DNA of 64,000 nt from CBDESN01 sp965242495 (GCA_965242495.1 OZ251446.1:2666001-2730000); one strand, 5' to 3'. Numbered from the stretch's first letter, positions 43,056 to 51,558 are shown. Notes: generated by a model from the letters alone, not told the origin. Made by a program: numbers and translations.

Positions 43056-43974
43056 GCGCCGCGGCCGGCCGATCCACGGATGGGCGGTCATCGACAAGCC
43101 GCGCGGCTGGAGCTCGGCCCGCGCGGTGGCGCGCGTGCGCAGGGTGACGGGCGCCGCCAAGGCCGGCCATGCCGGGACGTTGGACCCGCTCGCGACCGGC
43201 GTGCTGCCGATCGCCCTCGGCGAGGCGACCAAGACCGTCGCCTGGGTCATGGAGGGAGCCAAGACCTACCGCTTCGCCATCCGCTGGGGCGAAGCGCGGG
43301 CGACGGACGACGCCGAGGGCGAGGTTACGGCGCGATCTGCGGCGCGGCCCGGAGACGGCGAGCTGCGCGCCGCGGCGGATGCGTTCACCGGCCATATCGA
43401 ACAGGTCCCGCCGGCCTATTCCGCGCGCAAGCTCGGCGGCGTCCGCGCCTACGCCCTGGCGCGGGCGGATGCGCCGGTGCGGCTGGCGCCCCGCCGGGTG
43501 TGGATCGAATCGCTCCGCCTGCTGTCCCGGCCCGATGCGGATCACGCCGTCTTCGAGCTCCGCTGCGGCAAGGGGGCCTATGTCCGCAGCCTGGCGCGCG
43601 ATATCGCGCTGCGCCTGGGGACCGTCGGGTATGCGGCGGACATCCGTCGTCTCGCCGCCGGCCCGTTCGCAGAGAGCGATGCGATTTCGCTGGCCAATCT
43701 CGAAGCGCTGTTGCATACTGCCCCGCCTGAGAGCTGCCTGCTCGCGGTCGAGGCGGCGCTGGACGGCATCCCGGCGCTGTCGCTGGACGAGACCCGGGCC
43801 GCGCAACTCAGGCGCGGCCGTCCCGTCGGGGCGGAGGGCTGCGGGCGCGATCCCGCCGCGACCGCCAACCTCGTCGAAGGCGGCGCGCTCTGCGTCATGG
43901 CCGCCGGTCGCCCGGTCGCAATCGCGCGCTTCGAAGGCGGCGAGATACGGCCGCTTCGCGTGCTCAACCTGTGA
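43045..43974 (+). CDS. truB: tRNA pseudouridine-55 synthase
   Basis: 309 residues. Makes the universal psi55 of the tRNA T-loop. Catalytic Asp lies in GHAGTLDPLATGVLPIALGEATK. KTYRFAIRWGEARATDDAEGEV, QVPPAYSARKLGGVRAYALAR and RCGKGAYVRSLARDIALRLG are all canonical, with a C-terminal PUA-like segment. The ATG at 43045 lies inside rbfA, implying coupling. Confidence 0.95.
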   Translation: MRAKRRGRPIHGWAVIDKPRGWSSARAVARVRRVTGAAKAGHAGTLDPLATGVLPIALGEATKTVAWVMEGAKTYRFAIRWGEARATDDAEGEVTARSAARPGDGELRAAADAFTGHIEQVPPAYSARKLGGVRAYALARADAPVRLAPRRVWIESLRLLSRPDADHAVFELRCGKGAYVRSLARDIALRLGTVGYAADIRRLAAGPFAESDAISLANLEALLHTAPPESCLLAVEAALDGIPALSLDETRAAQLRRGRPVGAEGCGRDPAATANLVEGGALCVMAAGRPVAIARFEGGEIRPLRVLNL

Positions 43975-43997
43975 GGACGGAGTCCAAGGAGTACAAG

Positions 43998-44267
43998 ATG
44001 TCGATTACGCCCGATCGCAAGTCGGAGCTGATTGCCGACTACGCAACCGTCTCGGGGGACACCGGGTCGCCCGAAGTGCAGGTCGCGATCCTGTCCGAGC
44101 GCATCCGCAACCTCACCGAGCATCTCAAGCTGCACAGGAAGGACTTCCACTCGCGCCGCGGTCTCCTGACGATGGTCGGTCAACGGCGGCGTCTGCTCGA
44201 CTACCTGAAACGCAAGGACGAGGGGCGGTATACCAGCCTCATCGGCCGTCTCGGACTCCGGCGCTGA
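43998..44267 (+). CDS. rpsO: 30S ribosomal protein S15
   Basis: 89 residues, the standard length. MSITPDRKSELIADYATVSGDTGSPEVQVAILSERI and HRKDFHSRRGLLTMVGQRRRLLDYL are diagnostic. The ATG at 43998 has CAAGGAG upstream; an in-frame ATG at 43971 would add nine non-conserved residues. Placed between truB and pnp as in most proteobacteria. Confidence 0.97.
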   Translation: MSITPDRKSELIADYATVSGDTGSPEVQVAILSERIRNLTEHLKLHRKDFHSRRGLLTMVGQRRRLLDYLKRKDEGRYTSLIGRLGLRR

Positions 44268-44284
44268 CCGGAGCCTCGCCGCCC

Positions 44285-44321
44285 GCCGACGGCGCGCGCC
44301 CGTGCGGCGCGGCCCGTCGGC
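44285..44321 (+). promoter_or_regulatory. Stem-loop in the rpsO-pnp intergenic region
   Basis: GCCGACGG (44285-44292) pairs perfectly with CCGTCGGC (44314-44321), with a GC-rich, partly paired interior. In E. coli the equivalent pnp leader stem is cut by RNase III and then used by PNPase to repress its own mRNA. The same use here is inferred from position and structure. Confidence 0.55.
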
Positions 44322-44387
44322 CGCCCTCCCGACCGACCCGCCGAATACCGAAGGAGCGCCGTCGAGGCGCCGCTGGAAGGAATGAAC

Positions 44388-46523
44388 ATGTTCGATCTGC
44401 ACCGTAAGGAAATCAATTGGGGCGGCCGCCCGCTCGCTTTCGAGACCGGGCGCGTCGCCCGCCAGGCGGATGGCGCCGTCGTCGTGACCTATGGCGAAAC
44501 CACGGTCCTGTGCACGGCGACCGCCCAGCGGACGCCCCGGCCGGGCGTCGACTTCATGCCGCTCACCGTCGACTACCAGGAGAAGACCTTCGCCGCCGGC
44601 AAGATCCCGGGCGGCTTCTTCAAGCGCGAAGGGCGCCCGAGCGAAAAGGAGACCCTGACCTCGCGGCTGATCGACCGTCCGCTGCGCCCGCTCTTCGCCG
44701 ACGGCTATCACAACGAGACCCAGGTCATCTGCACCGTGTTGAGTCACGACCTGGAGAACGACCCCGACGTCGTCGCCATGGTCGGCGCGTCGGCTGCGCT
44801 CACCTTGTCGGGCATCCCGTTCATGGGTCCGATCGGCGGCGCGCGGGTGGGCTATGTCGACGGCGGCTACGTCCTCAACCCGACGCCGGAGCAGCTCGCG
44901 GGCTCCGATCTCGACATGGTGGTCGCGGGTACGCCGCAGGCCGTGTTGATGGTCGAATCCGAAGCCGCCGAACTGCCCGAGGAGGTGATGCTGGGCGCCG
45001 TCATGCATGCGCAGCGCGCGTTCCAGCCGGTCATCGACGCGATCATCGACCTCGCCGAGGAGTGCGCCAAGCCGCCGTGGGAGCTGGCCGCGGAGCCGGC
45101 CGACGCCGCCTTGAAACGGCGCGTCGCCGACGCCGCGGGCCCGGCTCTCCGCGATGCCTATCGCGAGACCGTGAAACAGGACCGGGGCGAGAAGGTCGCC
45201 GCGGCCAAGGCCGCCGCGATCGAACGGCTCCGCGACGACGCCGCCGGGGACGACGTCCTGGCCGGGCTCCTGAAATCGGTCGAGAAGGACATCGTGCGCG
45301 GGGCGATCCTCGATACCGGGCTGCGGATCGACGGGCGCGACACCCGCGCCGTCCGCCCGATCGTCGCCGAGACCGGCATCCTGCCGCGTTCGCATGGCAG
45401 CGCGCTGTTCACCCGCGGCGAGACCCAGGCCCTGGTGGTGGCGACGCTCGGCACCGGCCAGGACGAGCAGATCGTCGACGCCCTCGCCGGCGAGTATCGC
45501 GAGCACTTCCTGCTGCACTACAACTTCCCGCCCTATTCCGTCGGCGAGGTGAAGTTCCTGCGTTCGCCCGGCCGGCGCGAGATCGGCCACGGCAAGCTCG
45601 CCTGGCGCGCCATCCGTCCGACGATGCCGGCGAAGGACGATTTCCCCTACACGATCCGGGTGGTGTCGGAGATCACCGAGTCGAACGGCTCCTCGTCGAT
45701 GGCGACCGTCTGCGGATCGTCGCTGGCGCTGATGGATGCGGGCGTCCCGATCCGGCGCCCGGTGGCCGGCATCGCCATGGGGTTGATCAAAGAGGGCGAG
45801 CGCTTCTCGGTGCTGTCGGACATCCTGGGCGACGAGGACCATCTGGGCGACATGGACTTCAAGGTCGCCGGGACCGACCGGGGCGTCACCGCGTTGCAGA
45901 TGGACATCAAGATCACCGGCATCACCGAAGAGATCATGCGGACGGCCCTCGACCAGGCGAGGGAGGGGCGTCTCCACATCCTCGCCGAGATGGCGCGCGC
46001 CATCGACACCGCCCGCGACGCGGTGAGCGTCCATGCGCCGCGCATCACGACGCTCTCGGTCCCGCGCGACAAGATCCGCGAGATCATCGGTCCGGGCGGC
46101 AAGGTCATCCGCGAGATCTGCGAGCAGACCGGGGCCAAGATCGACGTGGAGGACGACGGCAGCGTCAAGGTCGCCGCGGTCGACAGCGCCGCCAGCGAGG
46201 CCGCCATCGACTGGATCCGCGAGATCGTCGCCGAGCCCGAGGTCGGCGCGATCTATTCGGGCAAGGTCGTCAAGGTGGTGGACTTCGGCGCCTTCGTGAA
46301 TTTCCTCGGCGCGCGCGACGGACTCGTCCATATCAGCGAGCTCGCCCCGCGCCGCGTCGGCAAGGTCGCCGACGTGGTGAACGAGGGCGATCCGGTCAAG
46401 GTCAAGGTGCTCGGCATCGACGACCGCGGCAAGGTCCGCCTCAGCATGAAGGTCGTCGATCAGGATAGCGGCGCGGACCTCGCCGCCGACGGCGCGCGGG
46501 AGGCGGCGCGGACGGGGGCCTGA
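44388..46523 (+). CDS. pnp: Polyribonucleotide nucleotidyltransferase
   Basis: 711 residues. Phosphorolytic 3'-5' exoribonuclease. Two RNase PH domains (GETTVLCTATAQRTPRPGVDFMPLTVDYQEK; DTGLRIDGRDTRAVRPI and FPYTIRVVSEITESNGSSSMATVCG), KH (IREIIGPGGKVIREICEQTGAKIDVEDDG) and S1 (GAIYSGKVVKVVDFGAFVNFLGARDGLVHIS) are in order. The second of two close ATGs (44388) is chosen because GGAAGG then lies at proper distance and MFDLHRKEINWGG is the family start. Confidence 0.97.
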   Translation: MFDLHRKEINWGGRPLAFETGRVARQADGAVVVTYGETTVLCTATAQRTPRPGVDFMPLTVDYQEKTFAAGKIPGGFFKREGRPSEKETLTSRLIDRPLRPLFADGYHNETQVICTVLSHDLENDPDVVAMVGASAALTLSGIPFMGPIGGARVGYVDGGYVLNPTPEQLAGSDLDMVVAGTPQAVLMVESEAAELPEEVMLGAVMHAQRAFQPVIDAIIDLAEECAKPPWELAAEPADAALKRRVADAAGPALRDAYRETVKQDRGEKVAAAKAAAIERLRDDAAGDDVLAGLLKSVEKDIVRGAILDTGLRIDGRDTRAVRPIVAETGILPRSHGSALFTRGETQALVVATLGTGQDEQIVDALAGEYREHFLLHYNFPPYSVGEVKFLRSPGRREIGHGKLAWRAIRPTMPAKDDFPYTIRVVSEITESNGSSSMATVCGSSLALMDAGVPIRRPVAGIAMGLIKEGERFSVLSDILGDEDHLGDMDFKVAGTDRGVTALQMDIKITGITEEIMRTALDQAREGRLHILAEMARAIDTARDAVSVHAPRITTLSVPRDKIREIIGPGGKVIREICEQTGAKIDVEDDGSVKVAAVDSAASEAAIDWIREIVAEPEVGAIYSGKVVKVVDFGAFVNFLGARDGLVHISELAPRRVGKVADVVNEGDPVKVKVLGIDDRGKVRLSMKVVDQDSGADLAADGAREAARTGA

Positions 46524-46661
46524 CCGGCGGCGCCGGCGGCCATGCGCCGCGGGGCTGGCCCTTCGGCGCCGAGCTCCTATATTCGCCCGTGACGGAGTCC
46601 GACGCGGACTTGGGAAGACCCGCCGCCGCGGGTCCCGCCAGGGAGGCGTGAACTGAAACTG

Positions 46662-48050
46662 TTGAACCCGATCGTCGTATCCGGTCGCGAGGTGCATCCC
46701 TGCGTCGAAGGGGGCAAGGGCATCTCGATCACCAACGGCGAGAGCTCGGGCGCCTGGGCCGCGACCGACGGCGTGGGCACCTTCTCCGGCGTCAACGCCG
46801 ATGCGTTCGACGAGACCGGCGCTCTGGTCCCCGTCGTCTATCGCGGCCGCACGCGACGCGAGCGCCACGAGGAGCTGATCGCCTACGCCATCCAGGGCGG
46901 CATCACCCAGGCGCGGATCGCGCATGAAGCCACCGGCGGCCGCGGCCGCCTGCACATGAACGTGTTGTGGGAGATGGCCGGGGCCGAGCGCGTCCTCCAC
47001 GGCGTGCTCACCGGCGCCAAGGGGCTCATCCACGGCATCACCTGCGGGGCCGGGATGCCTTACCGCATCGCCCGCCTCGCCGCCCAGCACGGCGTCTACT
47101 ACTACCCGATCGTCTCGTCCGCGCGCGCCTTCCGCGCCTTGTGGAAGCGCGCCTACCACAAATACGCCGAATGGCTGGGCGGCGTCGTCTACGAAGATCC
47201 CTGGCGGGCCGGCGGCCATAACGGCCTCAGCAACGGGGAGGATCCCGAAGACCCGCAGGAGCCCTATCCGCGCGTGGTCGAACTGCGCCGGGTCATGGGC
47301 GGGACCGGCCTGAAGGAGACGCCGATCTTCATGGCCGGCGGCGTCTGGTTCCTCCGCGAGTGGGAGGATTGGCTCGACAACGCCGAGCTGGGTCCCATCG
47401 CCTTCCAGTTCGGCACCCGCGCGCTGCTCACCCAGGAAAGCCCGATCTCGCCGGGCTGGAAGGCCAAGCTGCTGCGGCTGGTCGAGGGCGACGTGTTCCT
47501 CAACCGCTTCAGCCCCACCGGCTTCTACTCGTCGGCGGTGCGCAATCGTTTCCTGGACGAGCTCGCCAGCAGGTCGGAGCGCCAGCTCGCCTTCTCGCTC
47601 GCCCCGGTGGGCGAATTGTCGCAGCGGCTCGAAGTGGGCCCGCGCGGCCGCGCCGTCTACGTCGCCGCCTCCGACAAGGCGCGCGCCGAAGCCTGGATGG
47701 CGGCGGGCCATACCGAGGGGCTGCGCACCCCCGACTCGACGATGATCTTCGTCTCGCCCGCGCGCGCGCGCGAGATCCGCGCCGACCAGTCGAACTGCAT
47801 GGGCTGCCTGTCGGCCTGCAACTTCAGCAACTGGGCGCAGAACGAAGCCGCGACCACCGGGCGCAAGGCCGACCCGCGCTCCTACTGCATCCAGAAGACG
47901 CTGCAGGACATCGCCCATGGCGGCGACGTCGACGCCCAGCTCATGTTCGCCGGGCACAACGCCTTCCGTTTCCGCCAGGACCCGTTCTATTCCAACGGCT
48001 TCGTTCCCACGGTGCGGCAGCTCGTCGAGCGCCTGCACACCGGCGACTGA
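46662..48050 (+). CDS. NMO-type NAD(P)H-dependent flavin oxidoreductase with Cys motif
   Basis: About 462 residues of a nitronate-monooxygenase-like TIM barrel: VEGGKGISITNGESSGAWAATDGVGTFSGVNAD, GLIHGITCGAGMPYRIARLAA, GGHNGLSN and TPIFMAGGVWFLREWEDW with GPIAFQFGTRALLT (FMN phosphate region). An unusual C-terminal CMGCLSACNFSNW with a later Cys could hold a cluster or metal. Substrate unknown. No ATG or GTG fits the frame: TTG 46662 or CTG 46653 are the options, and GGGAGG at 46641 is better spaced for CTG. Its stop overlaps the irr ATG by one base. Confidence 0.8.
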   Translation: MNPIVVSGREVHPCVEGGKGISITNGESSGAWAATDGVGTFSGVNADAFDETGALVPVVYRGRTRRERHEELIAYAIQGGITQARIAHEATGGRGRLHMNVLWEMAGAERVLHGVLTGAKGLIHGITCGAGMPYRIARLAAQHGVYYYPIVSSARAFRALWKRAYHKYAEWLGGVVYEDPWRAGGHNGLSNGEDPEDPQEPYPRVVELRRVMGGTGLKETPIFMAGGVWFLREWEDWLDNAELGPIAFQFGTRALLTQESPISPGWKAKLLRLVEGDVFLNRFSPTGFYSSAVRNRFLDELASRSERQLAFSLAPVGELSQRLEVGPRGRAVYVAASDKARAEAWMAAGHTEGLRTPDSTMIFVSPARAREIRADQSNCMGCLSACNFSNWAQNEAATTGRKADPRSYCIQKTLQDIAHGGDVDAQLMFAGHNAFRFRQDPFYSNGFVPTVRQLVERLHTGD

Positions 48051-48472
48051 TGCGACCCCGCCGCCCGATCGACCTGCTGAAGGCGGGCAAGCTCCGGACC
48101 ACGCGCCAGCGCCTGGCCCTGGCCGACCTCCTGCTCCGCCATGGCGACCGGCACGTGACCGCCGAACGGCTGCACGAGGAAGCCCTCGGCGAGGGCGTCC
48201 GGGTGTCGCTGGCGACGGTGTACAACACGCTGCGCCGGCTCACCCGGGCCGGCCTTCTGCGCGAGGTCGTGGTCGAGCCCGGCCCGAGCCATTTCGACAC
48301 CAACACCGCCGACCACCACCATTTCTATTACCAGGACGGCGGGCGGCTCGAAGACATACCGGGCGATGCGGTGGCGGTGTCGTCTTTGCCCGCCCCGCCG
48401 CCGGGCGCGCGCATCGACCGCGTCGACGTGATCGTCCGGCTGGTCGAGGACGCGGACGAAAAAATCATTTAG
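48050..48472 (+). CDS. irr: Fur-family iron response regulator Irr
   Basis: 140 residues. A winged-helix DNA-binding part (KLRTTRQRLALADLLLRHGDRHVTAERLHEEA, VSLATVYNTLRRLTRAGLLREVVV) is followed by the HxH-type region HFDTNTADHHHFYYQDGGRLEDIPGDAV, the pattern of Irr rather than Fur, Zur or PerR. In Rhizobiales Irr acts under iron limitation and is sensitive to haem; no N-terminal GCPWHD-type haem motif is seen here. A perfect ICE-like palindrome overlaps its stop codon, ahead of the rubrerythrin promoter. Confidence 0.88.
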   Translation: MRPRRPIDLLKAGKLRTTRQRLALADLLLRHGDRHVTAERLHEEALGEGVRVSLATVYNTLRRLTRAGLLREVVVEPGPSHFDTNTADHHHFYYQDGGRLEDIPGDAVAVSSLPAPPPGARIDRVDVIVRLVEDADEKII

Positions 48473-48483
48473 AACGCTTCTAA
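48469..48483. promoter_or_regulatory. ICE-like Irr operator
   Basis: TTAGAA-CGC-TTCTAA, a perfect 6-bp inverted repeat with a 3-bp spacer, lies over the irr stop codon and 5 bp before the -35 box of the rubrerythrin promoter. It matches the iron control element pattern (TTAGAA-N3-TTCTAA) known for Irr in Rhizobiales. Adjacent location to irr and to an iron-binding peroxidase-type gene supports the reading. Confidence 0.75.
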
Positions 48484-48487
48484 GGTC

Positions 48488-48516
48488 TTGACGCCCTCCG
48501 CGTCCGGCCCCATATT
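48488..48516 (+). promoter_or_regulatory. Rubrerythrin promoter
   Basis: TTGACG at 48488-48493 and CATATT at 48511-48516 with a 17-bp spacer, 43 bp before the rubrerythrin ATG. The ICE-like operator sits directly upstream, where a bound Irr could activate or repress. Confidence 0.6.
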
Positions 48517-48558
48517 GTCGCCACTCGAACGGCCACAACCCATGGGAAGGAGGGCTCC

Positions 48559-48978
48559 ATGCCGTCACTGGGTGGAACCAGGACCGAGGGCAACCTCAAG
48601 GATGCGTTCGCCGGCGAATCGCAGGCCAACCGCCGCTATCTCTATTTCGCGCAGAAGGCCGACGTCGAAGGCTATAACGACGTCGCCGCGGTCTTCCGCT
48701 CCACCGCGGAGGGCGAGACCGGTCACGCGCACGGTCATCTGGAATATCTCGAGGAGGTCGGCGATCCCGCCACCGGCGAGCCGATCGGCGACACCCAATC
48801 GAACCTCAAGGCGGCGATCGCCGGCGAGACCCACGAATACACCGACATGTATCCGGGGATGGCGCGCACCGCGCGGGACGAAGGGTTCGACGAGATCGCC
48901 GACTGGTTCGAGACCCTGGCCAAGGCGGAACGGTCGCATGCGGGCCGCTTCACCAAGGCTCTGAACGAACTCGACTGA
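48559..48978 (+). CDS. Rubrerythrin-type diiron protein (no rubredoxin domain)
   Basis: 139 residues forming the four-helix erythrin domain: NLKDAFAGESQANRRYLYFAQKADVEG, FRSTAEGETGHAHGHLEYLEEVG, NLKAAIAGETHEYTDMYPGMARTARDEG, ADWFETLAKAERSHAGRF. Paired Glu and His residues provide a diiron site. The C-terminal rubredoxin domain of classical rubrerythrin is absent. Likely peroxide reduction using an external donor, perhaps the Fe-S protein encoded next. The start has GGAAGGAGGG upstream. Divided from the next gene by a strong hairpin. Confidence 0.92.
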   Translation: MPSLGGTRTEGNLKDAFAGESQANRRYLYFAQKADVEGYNDVAAVFRSTAEGETGHAHGHLEYLEEVGDPATGEPIGDTQSNLKAAIAGETHEYTDMYPGMARTARDEGFDEIADWFETLAKAERSHAGRFTKALNELD

Positions 48979-48984
48979 CGCGCC

Positions 48985-49020
48985 GCCGGGCCGCGCCGCC
49001 CGCGCGCGGCGCCGCCCGGC
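48985..49020 (+). terminator. Strong hairpin after the rubrerythrin gene
   Basis: GCCGGGC (48985-48991) and GCGCCG (48993-48998) pair with CGGCGC (49007-49012) and GCCCGGC (49014-49020), leaving a single C:C mismatch and an 8-nt loop. ATTCTTT follows shortly after. It may end or attenuate the rubrerythrin transcript before the Fe-S gene. Confidence 0.65.
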
Positions 49021-49086
49021 CCGCATTCTTTCGCCCCGGGCGCGACGCAGGCCGTCCCCGGGGCGAGAGGCGCGGGGCGCCAGCGG

Positions 49087-50448
49087 ATGGGAGCGATGCG
49101 GGAAGGAAGCCTCGAAGCCCCGGTTCGGCGCGCCATCGACTGGAGCGCGCCCGACTATTACGACGCCGACAAGCTCGACGCCGAGCTGCGCCGACAGTTC
49201 GACGTATGCCATGGCTGCCGCCGCTGCCACAACCTGTGCGACTCGTTCCCCCGACTGTTCGACCTGATCGACGAGTCCGAGACGATGGAGCTCGATTCGG
49301 TCGACTCGGCGGCGTTCGGCGACGTCGTCGCGGCCTGCACCCTGTGCGACATGTGCTTCATGACCAAATGTCCCTATGTGCCGCCGCACGAGTTCGACAT
49401 GGACGTGCCCAAGCTCATGCTGCGCTACCGGGCGGCGGAGCGCCGCGCCCGCGGCGGCGGTCTGGTGAAGCGGCAGCTCGCCGAGACCGACCGCAACGGC
49501 AAGCTGATCGGTCCCGTAGCCCCGCTCGCCAACTGGGCCACGCGCCGCGGCAACGCGCTGACGCGCCGCCCGATGGAATGGATCGCGGGCATCCACCGCG
49601 ACGCCGCCGTCCCCGAATTCCATCGCCGGACCTTCGCCGCCCAGGCGGAGTCGGCCGCCGTCCCGCCCGACGCCGATGCGCCCGCCCATGGCCGCAAGGC
49701 GGTCCTGTTCGCGACCTGCTTCGTCAACTACAACGAGCCCGGCATCGGCACCGCGGCGCGCGCGGTCCTGGCCCGGAACGGGGTCGAGACCGCGGTCGTC
49801 CACCCGGCCTGCTGCGGCATGCCGAAGCTCGAACAGGGCGATATCGCCGGCGTCGCGGCCAACGCGCGGACGGTCGCCGCCGCCCTCGCGCCGTGGATCG
49901 AACGCGGCCACGACGTGATCGCGCTGGTCCCCAGCTGCGCGCTGATGCTCAAGTCCGAATGGCCGCTGATCCTGCCCGGCGACGCCGACATCGACCGTCT
50001 CGCCCGCGCCGCCTGGGACCTCAGCGAATACGTCGTCGACATCGCGCGCAAGGAGGGGCTGGCCCCCGGCCTCGCGCCGATCCCGGGCGGCGTCACGCTG
50101 CATCTCGCCTGCCACGCGCGGGCGCAGAATATCGGCCCCAAGGCGGCCGAGATGCTCCGGCTCGCTCCCGACACCGAAGTCGCCGTGATCGAGCGCTGCT
50201 CCGGTCATGGCGGGACCTGGGGCATGATGGCGGACCATTTCGAGACCGCGCTCGAGATCGGCCGTCCCGTCGCCCGCCGCGCGGTCGAGGCGGGGAATCG
50301 CCGCGTCGTCTCGGAATGTCCCCTGGCCGCGGCCCATCTCGACCAGGGCGTCGAACGGGCGGCCGGCGAGCCGCCGCCCGACCGGGCGCTGCATCCGATC
50401 GAGCTGCTGGCCGCCGCCTACGGGCTCGACGCCGGGCGGGCGGGATGA
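49087..50448 (+). CDS. Fe-S oxidoreductase with CCG domains (GlpC/HdrD-like)
   Basis: 453 residues. Two [4Fe-4S] motifs near the N-terminus (FDVCHGCRRCHNLC; CTLCDMCFMTKCP) are followed by two cysteine-rich CCG-type domains (ATCFVNYNEPG...HPACCGMPKLEQGD; HLACHARAQNIGPKA...ERCSGHGGTWG). This is the architecture of GlpC, heterodisulfide-reductase D and related electron carriers. Beside a rubrerythrin and a DUF3501 gene, a role as electron donor to rubrerythrin is likely. The start could also be ATG 49096. Ends in an ATGA overlap with DUF3501. Confidence 0.9.
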   Translation: MGAMREGSLEAPVRRAIDWSAPDYYDADKLDAELRRQFDVCHGCRRCHNLCDSFPRLFDLIDESETMELDSVDSAAFGDVVAACTLCDMCFMTKCPYVPPHEFDMDVPKLMLRYRAAERRARGGGLVKRQLAETDRNGKLIGPVAPLANWATRRGNALTRRPMEWIAGIHRDAAVPEFHRRTFAAQAESAAVPPDADAPAHGRKAVLFATCFVNYNEPGIGTAARAVLARNGVETAVVHPACCGMPKLEQGDIAGVAANARTVAAALAPWIERGHDVIALVPSCALMLKSEWPLILPGDADIDRLARAAWDLSEYVVDIARKEGLAPGLAPIPGGVTLHLACHARAQNIGPKAAEMLRLAPDTEVAVIERCSGHGGTWGMMADHFETALEIGRPVARRAVEAGNRRVVSECPLAAAHLDQGVERAAGEPPPDRALHPIELLAAAYGLDAGRAG

Positions 50449-51053
50449 CGGGCGCCCGCCGCGAGATCGTCCGCGCCGACGTCCTCGCCGCCGACGTCTA
50501 TGCCGCCCGGCGCCGCGAGCTGCGGCGCGAGGCGATGCGGATCAAGCGCGACCGCCGCATGGAGGTCGGCCCCTACGCCACTTTCTATTTCGAGAATTAC
50601 GACACCATGTGGCATCAGGTTCACGAGATGCTGCATGTCGAGCGCGGCGGCGAGGCGCAGATCGCCGGCGAGCTCGAAGCCTACAACCCGTTGATCCCGA
50701 ACGGCCGCGAGCTGGTGGCGACGGTCATGTTCGAGATCGACGACCCGGCGCGGCGCGCGCGCGTCCTCGCCCGCCTGGGCGGCGTCGAGCGGACGGCCGC
50801 CATCGAACTGGACGGCGCCGCGGTCGCCGGGCGCCCGGTCGACGGCCTCGGGCGCGACGCCGGGGACGGCCGCGCCTCTTCGGTGCAGTTCCTCCGCTTC
50901 CCCTTCGATCCCGGCGGCGTCGAGGCGTTCCGCCGCCCCGGGGCGCGCGTCGCCGTGGGCTTCGCACATGACGCCTACGGCCATGCGGCGACGATGCCCG
51001 AGCCCGTGCGCGCCGCCCTCGCCGGCGATTTCGCCGCGCCGGGGCCGGGATGA
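50445..51053 (+). CDS. DUF3501 family protein
   Basis: 202 residues. REIVRADVLAADVYAARRRELRREAMRIKRDRRMEVGPYATFYFENYDTMWHQVHEMLHVERGGE is the typical DUF3501 start, and PNGRELVATVMFEIDD, VQFLRFPF and VAVGFAHDAYGHAATM follow. Function unknown; the gene regularly accompanies rubrerythrin and the CCG-domain Fe-S protein in proteobacteria, so it may help assemble or serve that electron path. Translationally coupled to the Fe-S gene by ATGA. Confidence 0.88.
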   Translation: MTGARREIVRADVLAADVYAARRRELRREAMRIKRDRRMEVGPYATFYFENYDTMWHQVHEMLHVERGGEAQIAGELEAYNPLIPNGRELVATVMFEIDDPARRARVLARLGGVERTAAIELDGAAVAGRPVDGLGRDAGDGRASSVQFLRFPFDPGGVEAFRRPGARVAVGFAHDAYGHAATMPEPVRAALAGDFAAPGPG

Positions 51054-51063
51054 GAAATACCGG

Positions 51064-51558
51064 CTACTCGAAGCGTTCGTCGCGATAGACGCCCCAGATG
51101 CCGGCGCGGCGTATCCAGCCGCGATGGCCGCCGAACTCGGCCCGGCACCAGCCCGCCTCGCAGCTCGACAGACGCCCCACCACCCGTTCTTCGACTTGGG
51201 CGATCACCGCCGCCGAATCGGCCGCCCGCCGGCGCAGCGCCCGCGGTCCGCCGACCACGATCACGCTGCGCCGCCCCGACAGCATCGACTGGTGGACCCA
51301 GCCCACCGTCCCCTCCCAGTCCCGCACCTTCCGCCAGGTATCGAACTCGGCGATGATCTCGACCGGCATGCGCCGGGACACGAACACCCAATCGACCGGA
51401 TAGCGGACGCCGGGACCCGTGCGCACGTTCACCTCGCCGGCGCGGAGAGACGCGAAGCGCGGCAGCTTCGCACCCTCCGCCGCCCAGCCCGCGGCGGTCG
51501 CGACCGACAGGGCGGCGGCGAGGACGAAACGGAGGGCGTTCGCGGCGGTCGGGCGCAT
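51064..51558 (-). CDS. Exported SH3-domain protein
   Basis: 164 residues. A signal peptide (MRPTAANALRFVLAAALSVATAAGWAA) is followed by bacterial SH3 domains: SLRAGEVNVRTGPGVRYPVDWVFVSRRMPVEIIAEFDTWRKVRDWEGTVGWVHQSML, then a second shorter one (EAGWCRAEFGGHRGWIRRAGIWGVYRDERFE). This is the common alphaproteobacterial periplasmic SH3 protein, usually beside a 2-hydroxyacid dehydrogenase as here. The start at 51558 is chosen for the signal peptide; an upstream ATG at 51642 would give an arginine/proline-rich extension. Confidence 0.88.
   Translation of the reverse strand: MRPTAANALRFVLAAALSVATAAGWAAEGAKLPRFASLRAGEVNVRTGPGVRYPVDWVFVSRRMPVEIIAEFDTWRKVRDWEGTVGWVHQSMLSGRRSVIVVGGPRALRRRAADSAAVIAQVEERVVGRLSSCEAGWCRAEFGGHRGWIRRAGIWGVYRDERFE

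Noticed and set aside
43578..48038. Minus-strand open frame of 1486 codons over truB, rpsO, pnp and the flavin oxidoreductase
   Set aside because: All four genes on the plus strand are conserved; the minus frame is His/Arg/Asp-rich shadow sequence.
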